DNA of 64,000 nucleotides from CBDHGY01 sp965263325 (GCA_965263325.1 CBDHGY010000002.1:2480001-2544000); one strand, 5' to 3'. Counted from the stretch's first letter, positions 32,876 to 41,928 are shown. Made by a program: numbers and translations. The notes: a model not told the origin generated them from the sequence alone.

Positions 32876-33441
32876 TCGGAAGTCTGTCGCGCAACAAGAT
32901 TCACGCGGCGCGGACGGAGATAAAACTCGTCGGTCAGGACGCGTGTGTTGTCGATGATGTAGCCAATGTCAGACGTGTAATCGTATTCGACTTCAGCGAA
33001 AATCACAGAGCCGCCAGCCGGGACCAGATTCGGTGGAACGGTCATGGGTGTGCCGGGCGCATGTGCTGTCCAATTGTCGTTGGCATCGCTCCAGTCAACT
33101 GTGATCACGCCGCCTGTATCAACGAGACTTGAGACGCGAAGGCGTGCATTTTCGATTGGTGAGGGTTCGAAAATCATTCTTGATGCTTGAAATACGTCGG
33201 CCATGTCGGCGTCGGACATTACGGCCGCACGAGCGACGAGGTCACCCATGGTTGACGCTGCAGATGTTACGCGTCTGTCGGTCTGCATCATCAAAGATAG
33301 CTCGATACACCCAAAGTAGAGCAAGGCTAGGAAGGGTGCGACAAGCGCAAACTCAATCGCTGAGATCCCGTCATCGTCGTCGCGAATACCCTTTGCGCGG
33401 CGTATATATTTCGAAAGTCGTTTCTTGATCATTTGCGTCAT
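32872..33441 (-). CDS. TadE-like minor pseudopilin
   Basis: The 189-residue protein begins with a basic stretch and then DDGISAIEFALVAPFLALLYFGCIEL, a prepilin-type hydrophobic helix with Gly before the cleavage site and the conserved Glu at +5. A periplasmic domain of about 150 residues follows, with FAEVEYDYTS near the C-terminus. This is the TadE/TadG-like pattern. The peptidase encoded at 35248 would cleave it, and it would help Flp pilus assembly. It is 20 bases after the other TadE-like gene on the same strand, so the two form an operon opposite to the main pilus genes. Confidence 0.88.
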   Translation of the reverse strand: MTQMIKKRLSKYIRRAKGIRDDDDGISAIEFALVAPFLALLYFGCIELSLMMQTDRRVTSAASTMGDLVARAAVMSDADMADVFQASRMIFEPSPIENARLRVSSLVDTGGVITVDWSDANDNWTAHAPGTPMTVPPNLVPAGGSVIFAEVEYDYTSDIGYIIDNTRVLTDEFYLRPRRVNLVARQTSD

Positions 33442-33461
33442 ACCTGATGGGGTTCGATTTA

Positions 33462-34043
33462 CTATGTTCCGCCCGCTGATGTGTTGCCAAAGGGTTCGTT
33501 TCTAAAGGCAATGGTTGACTGAAGCAGCCGTTTACCGTCACTCAGATTAGCAAGCGGCGCAGACATAACCGGCGTGAAGAGCTTCCACTCATAAAATGCA
33601 CGAACGACGACGATCTCGTTTTGGGTGCCCGGATTATATCCGAAACCGCTTGGGTCAAAGTTTCCGCTCGCATCGATCGGACTTGGATTGGATGTCGATC
33701 CGAAGTCTGAGAATGTCTGCACATCCAAGGTTAGATTGTCTGCGCAATCCAACAGGTCGAACAATTCGGCACATACTGCATTTTTAAAGGCAACAGCTCC
33801 GAAACCGTTCTGCTGAGCCTGACCTGTTCGTATGCTGCGAGATGCTTCGTTTAGTCCGTGCTCGAGCACCGTTGTCATGATGAAGATGGCACAGACTTCA
33901 AGCAATCCGAAGATCAAGAAGAAAAACGGGATTGCGATCATCGCAAATTCGACGGCTGCGATTCCGCGTTTGTCCTCGGCCCAGTTTTCCAAGCGCCGCT
34001 GCAGCTTTGGAGCTTTGATGCCGGGTATCTTGAATAACTTCAT
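33462..34043 (-). CDS. TadE-like minor pseudopilin
   Basis: The 193-residue protein has the prepilin-type helix KRGIAAVEFAMIAIPFFFLIFGLLEV with Gly at -1 and Glu at +5. The family's C-terminal pattern follows (LDVQTFSDFG and VVVRAFYEWKLFTPVM). It heads a two-gene unit with the next gene leftward. No VWA-containing TadG gene is present here; either the second gene fills that role or TadG lies elsewhere. Function: minor pseudopilin of the Flp pilus, inner membrane and periplasm. Confidence 0.9.
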   Translation of the reverse strand: MKLFKIPGIKAPKLQRRLENWAEDKRGIAAVEFAMIAIPFFFLIFGLLEVCAIFIMTTVLEHGLNEASRSIRTGQAQQNGFGAVAFKNAVCAELFDLLDCADNLTLDVQTFSDFGSTSNPSPIDASGNFDPSGFGYNPGTQNEIVVVRAFYEWKLFTPVMSAPLANLSDGKRLLQSTIAFRNEPFGNTSAGGT

Positions 34044-34125
34044 GAGTTCAGTCCCGCCTAGGATAGGAATACCTAAGCAGTGTCCATACCAGATCGATGT
34101 TTTGAGAGGCTTTATACAGAGTATT

Positions 34126-34145
34126 GAATTTTATCGAATTTTATC
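34126..34145. repeat. Tandem 10-bp repeat upstream of the TadE-like pair
   Basis: GAATTTTATC occurs twice in direct succession (34126-34135 and 34136-34145), about 80 bases upstream of the leftward TadE-like gene at 34043. Direct repeats of this size are usual for regulator binding, but no known factor matches it here. Confidence 0.6.
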
Positions 34146-34150
34146 GGTCC

Positions 34151-34184
34151 AAACCAAAAGGACCTCCCACGAGTGGAAGGCCCT
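34151..34184 (-). terminator. Rho-independent terminator of the pilus N-domain gene
   Basis: On the minus strand the sequence reads GGGCCTTCCAC, a TC loop, then GTGGGAGGTCC followed by TTTTGGTTT. This is a stem of about nine to eleven pairs with two mismatches and a T-rich tail, 24 bases past the stop of the 34208 gene. Confidence 0.75.
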
Positions 34185-34207
34185 CAACGTGTCACTATAA
34201 TATCTGA

Positions 34208-34645
34208 CTATTCTGAAAGCTCTTTGAGTGCCTCGTTCTGCTGAACCATAGCCATGAAGTTTTCATGGTTATCCCCAATCGACAGGATCGAACGGCAATT
34301 TCCGGCGCAGTCCATGGTAACATTCTGTCCGGCGCGGTTGATCGTTACGAAGCTCGTTGTATTGGCTGTCACAACGATGTCGCCGCTATAGATCTGACGA
34401 CCAGCATCATCAAAGATCAGCAAATTTGTTGTGCCGTAAGTTTTTCCAGTGATGAAAATCAGGTTCTCATTGTGGACAGCAACATCAGCAAAGTTTGGGT
34501 TACCGACAACAATTGCAGCAGCCTTGTGCTTTAGGCGCAGAGGCTTTGTCTTGCTGGCCTCAACCGTGAATTGGTCAGCCATAGCGGTGCCCGCGAAAAA
34601 CGCTGCACTCATCACTATGGCGCAAGCTTTTGCCAGTCTCTTCAT
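34208..34645 (-). CDS. Free-standing pilus assembly N-terminal domain protein
   Basis: The start at ATG 34645 follows GGAGCGGCAA and gives a signal peptide (MKRLAKACAIVMSAAFFAGTAMA); 145 residues result. The mature protein is one domain of the kind that begins CpaC: KTKPLRLKHKAAAIVVGNPNFADVAVHNENLIFITGKTYGTTNLLIFD, which parallels CpaC VELDTAAADVVITNPEIADAVV. The C-terminus adds MDCAGNCRSIL with a CxxxC pair, perhaps a disulfide. It lacks the secretin. It may cap or stabilise the CpaC ring in the periplasm; that role is inference. It is divergent from flp, with a 279-base gap. Confidence 0.85.
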   Translation of the reverse strand: MKRLAKACAIVMSAAFFAGTAMADQFTVEASKTKPLRLKHKAAAIVVGNPNFADVAVHNENLIFITGKTYGTTNLLIFDDAGRQIYSGDIVVTANTTSFVTINRAGQNVTMDCAGNCRSILSIGDNHENFMAMVQQNEALKELSE

Positions 34646-34924
34646 TTGCCGCTCCGATACATTAAGTGAGTTTTCGAGAAGATGGCGCAATTTAGTTGCC
34701 TGATTGCTAACTTTTTTATCGCTCAGATCAGAGAACGAGTATCGCAGAGCTTGCGACGGCCAGTGCGCCACGAAAAATGGTAAATAAATCCTACAGATAC
34801 ATTCGTGGATTTTTTGTTCTTCTTTACGCGAGATTCAACGCAGTCGCGTATACAGGAGCCGTGTCTGGGGAGAACAGAAAAACTCAGATCGACTTTAAAC
34901 CAAACCGCATGATGGGAGTTTCCA
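34646..34924. promoter_or_regulatory. Divergent promoter region of flp and the pilus N-domain gene
   Basis: This 279-base AT-rich gap separates two divergent starts. It should hold a strong flp promoter and the promoter of the leftward gene. I see no certain -35/-10 pair or CtrA site (TTAA-N7-TTAA). A ribosome site (GGGAG) lies at 34914-34918 before the flp ATG. The 5' leader of flp may be long. Confidence 0.5.
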
Positions 34925-35086
34925 ATGCAAAAATTCGTTCGTTTCATGAAAGACGAAAACGGCGCAACAGCTATCGAGTACGGTCTGATCGCTTCTTTGA
35001 TCGCCGTTGCTATCATTACAGCTGTTACCACTCTTGGTACTGACGCTGCTAAGACATTCGACAAAGTGTCTGCAAAAATGGGTTAA
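34925..35086 (+). CDS. flp: Flp/PilA-type pilin
   Basis: This small gene encodes 53 residues starting MQKFVRFMKDENGATAIEYG. The type IVb prepilin site is NG|ATAIEY, with Gly13 at -1 and Glu18 at +5, and the helix GLIASLIAVAIITAV makes the pilus core. The mature pilin would have 40 residues. It is the main subunit of the Flp (Tad) pilus used for surface attachment. CpaA (35248) should process it. It has its own terminator right after the gene, so it is probably expressed more strongly than the assembly genes. Confidence 0.96.
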   Translation: MQKFVRFMKDENGATAIEYGLIASLIAVAIITAVTTLGTDAAKTFDKVSAKMG

Positions 35087-35133
35087 GCGAGCCGGTGGCC
35101 GGCAACGGTCGCCAGTTTGTTGACTTAAAAAGG

Positions 35134-35165
35134 CGCCGCTCGGGGAAATCCCGGGCGGCGTTTTT
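35134..35165 (+). terminator. Rho-independent terminator after flp
   Basis: The stem CGCCGCTCGGG (35134-35144) pairs with CCCGGGCGGCG (35150-35160) with one mismatch around a GAAAT loop, and TTTTT follows at 35161-35165. It lies 47 bases after the flp stop and would separate abundant pilin mRNA from the cpa operon. Confidence 0.88.
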
Positions 35166-35247
35166 CTGTTGGAAACCAGGAAATGGCAACGGTTCCTTCA
35201 GGAAGAGATGGCAAGTCATGATTCCAAGTTGTTGGAGACAGTAGATT

Positions 35248-35778
35248 ATGTTGAGTACCATGATGGGCGGTGTCCTTTTTCTATTTTGCGCTTTCGCCTG
35301 CGTAAAAGACATGTCTAGCCTAACCATCCCAAACTGGGTGAATGCCGGAATTGCGCTAGCGTTCTTGCCTGCTGCGGCAATTGGTATTGCGACCTCACCT
35401 GAGATTACAATTGGTGTCGTCGGTTGGCATCTGTTGGTGGGATTCATCACATTTATCGTGTGCTTTATCCTCTTTACGGTTGGGGCTTTTGGCGGCGGTG
35501 ATGCGAAAATGATCCCGGCGGTCGCATTATGGATGGGACCATATGGTGTCGCGCCGTTCATGCTGGGGCTTGCGGCAGCTGGCGGTGTTCTTGCGCTTGC
35601 AGTGCTTTACGCAAGAAAGACGATACCGGAAGCGTTCGCACCAGGCTTTGTTCGCGCGACCATGCAAGAAGGCGAAGGCGTGCCATACGGAATCGCGATT
35701 TCCGCAGGCGCAATCGTCGGTGGGATGAGCTCTCCATTCCTTACCAATTTCCTAAGCATATTCATCAGTTTGAATTAA
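35248..35778 (+). CDS. cpaA: Prepilin peptidase CpaA/TadV (A24 family)
   Basis: The 176-residue membrane protein has the two catalytic Asp sites of A24 peptidases: VKDMSSLTIPNWVN near residues 20-33 and FGGGDAKMIPAV near 80-90 (the conserved GGGDxK). Hydrophobic segments alternate through the rest. It cuts the leader from Flp prepilin and the TadE-like proteins at the inner membrane. It lies upstream of cpaB, separated by about 80 bases. Confidence 0.93.
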   Translation: MLSTMMGGVLFLFCAFACVKDMSSLTIPNWVNAGIALAFLPAAAIGIATSPEITIGVVGWHLLVGFITFIVCFILFTVGAFGGGDAKMIPAVALWMGPYGVAPFMLGLAAAGGVLALAVLYARKTIPEAFAPGFVRATMQEGEGVPYGIAISAGAIVGGMSSPFLTNFLSIFISLN

Positions 35779-35861
35779 CTTTTCCGTAGCTCGCGTATGC
35801 GAGGTTGCGGATCAGTAGGAGGGCTTGAACGGGCCCTTTAGTAACCGGAAGGCCACCCGAA

Positions 35862-36698
35862 ATGTCCATCAAGCAAGTTCTGATTATATTGATTGCGGGC
35901 GTTGCAGCTGTTGGTGCTGCATTTTTGTTCAAGCAAATTTCGTCAACTCAGGCGCAGCCGATCGTGCAGACCGAGGAAACGGTCCGGGAGGTTGAAGTTG
36001 AAGTTGCAAGCTTGAAAATCCTTGTCGCCTCTCGCGATCTGGAAGTTGGAGAACTTATCACGCCAGATGATTTGATGTGGGCAAACTGGCCGGAAGCAAC
36101 CATTAACATCAATCAGTTCACGGATCAGGAAAGCCCTGAGGCGATGGAGGAGCTGACGGGCTCAGTCGTGCGTACGCGCATGTATGAGAATGAGCCGATC
36201 ATTCCTCAGAAAATCGTCCAAAAGGGTGAAACCGGATACATGGCTGCGATCCTGAAGCCGGGCATGCGCGCGATTTCAGTTGAGATTCGATCAGAGACCG
36301 GTGCTGGCGGGTTCATTCTTCCTGATGATCGCGTCGATGTAATCCTAACGCACGACGTAGAAATTGTACTCGGCGCTAATCGTGTAGAGCGCCCAGTCAC
36401 AACGACGATTATTGAAAATGCCCGCGTTCTCGCAATCGATACCATTCACGTGCAGGGCGAGGGTGAAATAGCGATGACAGGGTCTACCGCCACATTGGAA
36501 CTGAAGCCCAAGCAAGCGGAACTGCTGGCGCTGGGTGAGCGGATGGGAACGATCGCCCTCGCTCTCCGCGCAGTGTCAGACGTGCATGCTGCGGGCGGTG
36601 AAGTAACAGGAAATATGGGACTTCTCGATGGCGGCAGCACCGGTACTGGCGGTGTAAAAATCTACAAAAATGGCCAAATCGCCAATCTGGGGGGGTAA
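35862..36698 (+). CDS. cpaB: Flp pilus assembly protein CpaB
   Basis: The 278-residue protein starts with one membrane helix (VLIILIAGVAAVGAAFLF). An SAF domain follows near residues 50-115 (LKILVASRDLEVGELITPDDLMW and SVVRTRMYENEPIIPQKI). The RcpC-like C-terminal part has MRAISVEIRSETGAGGFILPDDRVDVILTH. RcpC/CpaB proteins sit in the periplasm and aid secretin function or pilin stability. The SAF module is also known from sugar-binding proteins, so a link to peptidoglycan is possible. cpaC starts three bases after its stop. Confidence 0.94.
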   Translation: MSIKQVLIILIAGVAAVGAAFLFKQISSTQAQPIVQTEETVREVEVEVASLKILVASRDLEVGELITPDDLMWANWPEATININQFTDQESPEAMEELTGSVVRTRMYENEPIIPQKIVQKGETGYMAAILKPGMRAISVEIRSETGAGGFILPDDRVDVILTHDVEIVLGANRVERPVTTTIIENARVLAIDTIHVQGEGEIAMTGSTATLELKPKQAELLALGERMGTIALALRAVSDVHAAGGEVTGNMGLLDGGSTGTGGVKIYKNGQIANLGG

Positions 36699-36701
36699 CG
36701 A

Positions 36702-38282
36702 ATGAGCCGAACAAAACGTCTCTTCTGCGGGGCAGCGTTAGCTGCGGCCTGCGTTGCGACCCCGCTATCTGTTAGTGCTCAGTCGGTATTGGGTGTTCAA
36801 CTCACTGAACCTGGCGACAGCAATGCGACCCAGCACACAATTCTGGGGCTGAATAAATCCACTGTTGTGGAGCTGGACACGGCTGCTGCGGATGTCGTTA
36901 TCACGAATCCAGAAATTGCTGATGCGGTGGTTCAAACCTCCAAGCGTATTATCTTTCGCGGTGTGGAAGTTGGTCAAACCAATGCGTTTATCTTCGACAA
37001 GAGCGGCAATCAGCTACTCAATCTGGAAATCCGTGTAGAGCAGGATCTCAGCGCGCTCGAAACAATGATTGAGCGATACGTGCCCGATGCGCGCGTGTCG
37101 GTTGCCGCTGTGAATGATGGTATCGTCATCGACGGCGTTGTAGACAGTCTCACACAGTCAGATCAGGTTCTCCGCTTGGCGACAGCCTTTATGGGTTCGG
37201 CAAGCGCGGGTGCTGAACCAAACATCGTCAACCTCATGAGCATTTCGGCTAAAGACCAGGTCATGCTGGAAGTGCGGATTGTTGAGATGCAGCGAAATGT
37301 TGTAAAGCAACTCGGCATCAACCTGACCGGCAGCGCCGGCGGCGGAAACCTTGCAAACCTGGTTACACAGAACTTCTACGACGAAGACGGTTTCCCCATT
37401 CTGGATGCGACCGGACAAACCGTCGAAGGTGTTGCCGACGGCTTGCCATTTACCTTCACCAACTCTGTCACGAGCGCGAACGGCTTTAACGTTGCCGGTA
37501 GCGCGCTTGGTGGGTTGAACTACAATACCGGCTTTAACAACTATGTTGGCGGCAATCTGCAGACATCGGTTGGGCTTGCAATAGATGCGCTTGAGCGGAT
37601 CGGCGTTGTCAGAACGCTTGCTGAGCCAAATATTACAGCGGTATCTGGCGAAGCGGCTAAGTTCCTGGCGGGCGGTGAATTCCCTGTACCTGTCGGTCAG
37701 GATGATGACGGCGAGATCACGATCGAGTTTAAACCGTTCGGTGTCGGGCTCGCGTTCACGCCAGTTGTACTGTCTGAGGGGAATATCTCACTTAAGATTT
37801 CGACAGAGGTATCTGAGCTGACCACGCAGGGCGCGTTTCAGGGCCAATCAGTTGCCGGTGTTGACGCCGACGGCAACATCGTAACGGCGCAAACGCTTAC
37901 GATCCCTGCGCTTTCGGTTCGCAGGGCTGAGAGCACTATTGAACTTCCTTCCGGCTCCTCGATGATGATGGCTGGACTGATCCAATCAAAAACGCGTCAA
38001 TCACTCGACCAGCTTCCGGGGGTGAAAAAGTTGCCAATCCTTGGCGCGCTTTTCCAGTCTCGCGATTTCATCAATGAAGAGACAGAGCTCGTCGTGATCG
38101 TGACACCATATCTGGTGGATCCAGCACAAAAGAAAGACCTGCGTACACCTGCTGATGGTTTTGCGAATGCGTCGGACCCGAAGACGATTTTCTTCGGCAA
38201 GCTCAACGCGATGTACGGTGATCCAGAACAACAAGTCGACGGCGCTGAGTATCGCGCGCCAGTTGGCTTTATTGAGGAATAG
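36702..38282 (+). CDS. cpaC: Flp pilus secretin CpaC/RcpA
   Basis: The 526-residue protein has a signal peptide (RLFCGAALAAACVATPLSVSA) and an N-terminal pilus domain (HTILGLNKSTVVELDTAAADVV). A BON/secretin N-domain follows (RYVPDARVSVAAVNDGIVIDG), then the secretin beta-barrel, with the family signature VRRAESTIELPSGSSMMMAGLIQ near residues 405-430 and LPGVKKLPILGALFQSR near 435. It makes the outer-membrane pore for the pilus. cpaD starts 11 bases after its stop. Confidence 0.96.
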   Translation: MSRTKRLFCGAALAAACVATPLSVSAQSVLGVQLTEPGDSNATQHTILGLNKSTVVELDTAAADVVITNPEIADAVVQTSKRIIFRGVEVGQTNAFIFDKSGNQLLNLEIRVEQDLSALETMIERYVPDARVSVAAVNDGIVIDGVVDSLTQSDQVLRLATAFMGSASAGAEPNIVNLMSISAKDQVMLEVRIVEMQRNVVKQLGINLTGSAGGGNLANLVTQNFYDEDGFPILDATGQTVEGVADGLPFTFTNSVTSANGFNVAGSALGGLNYNTGFNNYVGGNLQTSVGLAIDALERIGVVRTLAEPNITAVSGEAAKFLAGGEFPVPVGQDDDGEITIEFKPFGVGLAFTPVVLSEGNISLKISTEVSELTTQGAFQGQSVAGVDADGNIVTAQTLTIPALSVRRAESTIELPSGSSMMMAGLIQSKTRQSLDQLPGVKKLPILGALFQSRDFINEETELVVIVTPYLVDPAQKKDLRTPADGFANASDPKTIFFGKLNAMYGDPEQQVDGAEYRAPVGFIEE

Positions 38283-38293
38283 GGAAGAGGCAC

Positions 38294-39010
38294 ATGCGTA
38301 AACCGACATTAAAATCAGTCGCTCTGCTTGGAACTGCGATTGGCCTTATAGGGGCAGCTGGATGCGCTTCATCATCTGCGCCAGCTGTGCCGACGGAATA
38401 TCTCGAGGGTACGCCGCTTGATCGCAATCCAATCACCGTCAGCAAGAAGACGGAGTATCTGGAGATTGCTCTGAACCCCGCAGACAAACAGTTGCGCATC
38501 GTCGACAAAGATCGCATTCGCAATTTTGTTCGAGGCTATGTTGAAAAGGGTCATGGCCCCCTCATTATGTCCATGCCAAAAGACTCCCCGAACGCGCAGC
38601 TTTCGGTGCAAGCGGTCGCTGACGCACGCGAAATTGCCTGGGAATATGGTGTCGAATACAAAGAAATATTCGGAAGCACATATGATGCGCGCACGGCCGG
38701 AGCCGGTGCGCCATTGGTGCTTGCATACACGTCATACCGGGCCAATGCTCCCGAATGTGGCTCGCTCGCACATCAGGATTTTGCCGACGCTGTATCAAAT
38801 AATGAGCTACCAACATTTGGCTGCTCGATCCGCGCCAACATGGCCGCGATGATCGCAGACCCAGCAGATCTCTTTGGCGAGCGCGAACTGGAAGAGGGTG
38901 ACAATGATCGCCGCACCACAGTGCTCGGACTTTATCGCGAAGGCCAACCAACAGCCGCTCAACGAACTCAGGATGAGAACGGCTCAGTATCAACAGCGGT
39001 TCAAGAATAG
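38294..39010 (+). CDS. cpaD: Flp pilus assembly lipoprotein CpaD
   Basis: The 238-residue protein starts with a lipoprotein signal (LLGTAIGLIGAAGCAS, Cys near residue 24). The body has LRIVDKDRIRNFVRGYVEKGHGPLIMSMP, and the late NNELPTFGCSIRANMAAMIADPADLFG is typical of CpaD. Lipid-anchored CpaD is thought to help the CpaC pore reach or stay in the outer membrane. It lies between cpaC and cpaE in the usual order. Confidence 0.93.
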   Translation: MRKPTLKSVALLGTAIGLIGAAGCASSSAPAVPTEYLEGTPLDRNPITVSKKTEYLEIALNPADKQLRIVDKDRIRNFVRGYVEKGHGPLIMSMPKDSPNAQLSVQAVADAREIAWEYGVEYKEIFGSTYDARTAGAGAPLVLAYTSYRANAPECGSLAHQDFADAVSNNELPTFGCSIRANMAAMIADPADLFGERELEEGDNDRRTTVLGLYREGQPTAAQRTQDENGSVSTAVQE

Positions 39011-39038
39011 TCCGCGCGCAATTTAGGAGTTGATGAGA

Positions 39039-40406
39039 ATGTCAAATGACAATGCGCTCTTTGAAGACGACTTCGACGTAGAATTCGAAGACTTTGAAAC
39101 GGATGACTTTGCTGCGAATAATGATGCGGTTCTTGCCGATGAAGTAGACGTTAACGCTCCGATGAAGGATTTGTCGCCGATCGACAGCATATTCGAAGTT
39201 ACGAACGAAGGCGGCGATCGCGTTATTCCGGCGATATCAATAAATGCGTTCTGTGAGCGCGGCGACACGCAAGCCTTGCTGGAACAGGCCTCTCAGGATC
39301 GCCGTATGTCCCGTGTGATTACGGATTTTCGCAGCGGCGGCCTGCAGGCGGCGATCGAATTTTTGGCAGAGAACCCCACACCAAATCTCTTGATTGTCGA
39401 GTCTTCTTTGCCGGCAAACCAAATGGTCGCGAAAATCGATGAACTTGCGCAACATTGCGATGAAGGCGTTGAAGTTCTGGTCATTGGGGCGACGAATGAT
39501 ATTGCGCTTTATCGCCAGCTTATGGCGCGAGGTGTGAGTGAGTATCTTGTTCCGCCAGTGCAGCCGCTCGGCCTCATTCGCTCAATTTCGAACTTGTTTG
39601 CTGACCCGGATGAGCCGTTCATCGGAAAGTCAATTTCTGTTGTCGGTGCGAAGGGCGGCGTCGGTGCATCAACAATTGCACACAACCTTGCCTGGTCAGT
39701 TACGGAAAATCTCGGTCTTGCGGCGGCGATGGTCGATCTCGATTTGTCCTTTGGAACCACTGCGCTCGATTTTAACGCCGAGAGCGCGCAATCCGTTGCT
39801 GACGCGCTGATGGCACCTGAGCGTACCGACGTTGCTGTGGTAGAGCGCTTGCTGCACAAAGTAACAGACCGCCTGTCTCTGTTCACAGCGCCTTCAACGG
39901 TTGGGCAAGTTCTGGAATTGCCACCGGAATCCTATGCAGTCGTAATCGACAGCGTGCGCCGGACAATGCCGCACGTTATTCTTGATCTTCCGCACGCCTG
40001 GACGAGTTGGATCCAAGACACTTTGATCGGCTCTGACGAGGTTATTCTCGTTTGCCAGCCGGATTTGGCTTCGCTGCGCAACGGTAAGAATTTACTCGAT
40101 CAATTAAAGAACCATCGCCCGAATGATGTTCCGCCTCGATTGGTGATCAATATGGCTGGTGTTCCAAATCGCCCTGAAATTCCAGTCAAGGATTTCGCTG
40201 CGGCGATTGGTGTAGAGCCTGAAGTTATTTTGCCGTTCGAACCGAAACTCTTCGGTACGGCTGCAAACAATGGACAAATGATCGCTGAGACAGATGCAGC
40301 GTCGAAGTCTTCGATGGCAATTGATCACCTGGCCGGTGTCCTTACAGGGCGCACTGTTCAGGTGCAGGAAAAGAAGTCGATCTTCTCAAAGCTACTGAAG
40401 AAGTAA
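39039..40406 (+). CDS. cpaE: Pilus localisation ATPase CpaE (MinD/ParA-like)
   Basis: ATG 39039 is chosen because AGGAG lies nine bases before it; in-frame TTG and ATG at 39030-39035 are closer than ideal. The 455-residue protein has a very acidic N-terminus (FEDDFDVEFEDFETDDF), a receiver-like pseudo-domain around 80-175 and the MinD-like ATPase. The Walker A reads VGAKGGVGASTIAHNLAW (Lys205), followed by MVDLDLSFGTTALDF and VILDLPHAW. In Caulobacter it directs CpaC to the cell pole. The C-terminus is basic (KKSIFSKLLKK). Confidence 0.94.
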   Translation: MSNDNALFEDDFDVEFEDFETDDFAANNDAVLADEVDVNAPMKDLSPIDSIFEVTNEGGDRVIPAISINAFCERGDTQALLEQASQDRRMSRVITDFRSGGLQAAIEFLAENPTPNLLIVESSLPANQMVAKIDELAQHCDEGVEVLVIGATNDIALYRQLMARGVSEYLVPPVQPLGLIRSISNLFADPDEPFIGKSISVVGAKGGVGASTIAHNLAWSVTENLGLAAAMVDLDLSFGTTALDFNAESAQSVADALMAPERTDVAVVERLLHKVTDRLSLFTAPSTVGQVLELPPESYAVVIDSVRRTMPHVILDLPHAWTSWIQDTLIGSDEVILVCQPDLASLRNGKNLLDQLKNHRPNDVPPRLVINMAGVPNRPEIPVKDFAAAIGVEPEVILPFEPKLFGTAANNGQMIAETDAASKSSMAIDHLAGVLTGRTVQVQEKKSIFSKLLKK

Positions 40407-40431
40407 GATCTAAACTAGGAGGGGCGGCCTT

Positions 40432-41928
40432 ATGTCGTTCGGAAAACGCACCGCTGGAGGTGGAAATAAGCCTAGACCGGCCGCGCCGCGTCCCGCTGCT
40501 GCACCGAAACCGAGTGCACCTCCTGCTGCTGCTGCTGCGAAGAAGCCGTCCGCGCCGCCGCCTCCGCCAGCGGAAAAGCCAGCTGCGCCTGTCGCTCTCA
40601 AAGCCCCGCCCCCGATGGAGGAGAAAGACGAGTTTGAGGTATCGTCACACTCTGAGCAGTACTTCGCGACGAAAACAACTATCTTCAACGCGCTGATCGA
40701 TACAATCGATCTCTCACAGCTCGCTCAGCTGGACACCGAAAGTGCGCGAGAAGAGATCCGCGATATCGTTGTCGAAATTATATCGATCAAGAACGTTGTT
40801 ATGTCGATCTCCGAGCAGGAAAGCCTGCTGGAAGATATTTGTAATGATGTTCTCGGCTATGGCCCACTCGAGCCATTGCTCGCGCGCGACGACATTGCTG
40901 ATATCATGGTCAACGGCGCAGATACGACCTACATCGAAGTCAACGGTAAGATTGAGCGCACGAACATTCGTTTCCGCGACAATGCACAGCTGATGAATAT
41001 CTGTCAGCGTATTGTGAGTCAGGTTGGCCGCCGCGTTGATGATGCGAGCCCGATTTGTGACGCGCGTTTGCTGGACGGATCACGTGTAAACGTGATTGCG
41101 CCGCCGCTGTCTATTGATGGCCCAGCTCTCACAATTCGTAAATTTAAGAAAGACAAGCTGAAACTCCATGATCTCGTGAATTTCGGTTCTATTTCTGAGG
41201 CGGGTGCCGAAGTCCTCCGGATTATCGGTAACTCTCGCTGTAATGTTCTGATCTCTGGCGGTACGGGTTCCGGTAAAACAACGCTGCTGAACTGCCTCAC
41301 AGGATTTATTGATCCGGGTGAGCGCGTCATCACCTGCGAAGACTCCGCCGAACTCCAACTCCAGCAACCACATGTTGTTCGTCTGGAAACACGCCCGCCA
41401 AACATCGAAGGCACGGGTGCGGTAACGATGCGTGAGCTGGTCAAAAACTGTCTGCGTATGCGCCCAGAACGTATCATCGTGGGTGAGGTTCGTGGGCCCG
41501 AAGCGTTTGACTTGCTTCAGGCGATGAACACAGGTCACGATGGTTCAATGGGCACGCTTCACGCCAACTCCCCAAGAGAAGCTCTGTCCCGTGTTGAATC
41601 CATGATCACGATGGGCGGCTTTTCGCTGCCGGCAAAAACTATTCGAGAAATGATTGTTGGCTCGATCGATGTCATCGTGCAGGCAACGCGTCTACGTGAC
41701 GGTTCAAGGAAAATTATCAACATCACCGAAGTGATGGGTATGGAAGGTGACACAATCGTTCTTCAGGATGTCATGACGTTTGAAATCACAGGCGAGACGG
41801 CAGAGGGCAAAATTGCCGGTCGTCACCGTGGAACAGGTATCGGTCGACCGCGTTTCTGGGAACGCGCGCGCTATTTCAGCCTCGAAAAAGACTTGGCAGA
41901 TGCCCTCGACGCTCTGGAGGAACGCTAA
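40432..41928 (+). CDS. cpaF: Pilus motor ATPase CpaF/TadA
   Basis: The 498-residue protein starts with a Pro/Ala/Lys-rich tail of about 60 residues (residues 10-60) that is likely disordered. The secretion-ATPase fold then follows: LLARDDIADIMVNGADTTYIEVNG, Walker A ISGGTGSGKTTLLN with Lys282, the Asp box and Walker B (RPERIIVGEVRGPEAFDLLQAMNTGHDGSMGTLHANSP, given here as one known family region). A hexamer on the inner face would drive pilin polymerisation. Its stop codon overlaps the tadB start (41928). Confidence 0.96.
   Translation: MSFGKRTAGGGNKPRPAAPRPAAAPKPSAPPAAAAAKKPSAPPPPPAEKPAAPVALKAPPPMEEKDEFEVSSHSEQYFATKTTIFNALIDTIDLSQLAQLDTESAREEIRDIVVEIISIKNVVMSISEQESLLEDICNDVLGYGPLEPLLARDDIADIMVNGADTTYIEVNGKIERTNIRFRDNAQLMNICQRIVSQVGRRVDDASPICDARLLDGSRVNVIAPPLSIDGPALTIRKFKKDKLKLHDLVNFGSISEAGAEVLRIIGNSRCNVLISGGTGSGKTTLLNCLTGFIDPGERVITCEDSAELQLQQPHVVRLETRPPNIEGTGAVTMRELVKNCLRMRPERIIVGEVRGPEAFDLLQAMNTGHDGSMGTLHANSPREALSRVESMITMGGFSLPAKTIREMIVGSIDVIVQATRLRDGSRKIINITEVMGMEGDTIVLQDVMTFEITGETAEGKIAGRHRGTGIGRPRFWERARYFSLEKDLADALDALEER

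Noticed and set aside
34700..34925. CtrA binding site (TTAA-N7-TTAA) upstream of flp
   Set aside because: No pair with the right spacing was found by eye.
41080..41100. CACGTG-containing site in cpaF as a second parS
   Set aside because: Only the core hexamer matches; the outer bases do not form the parS palindrome.
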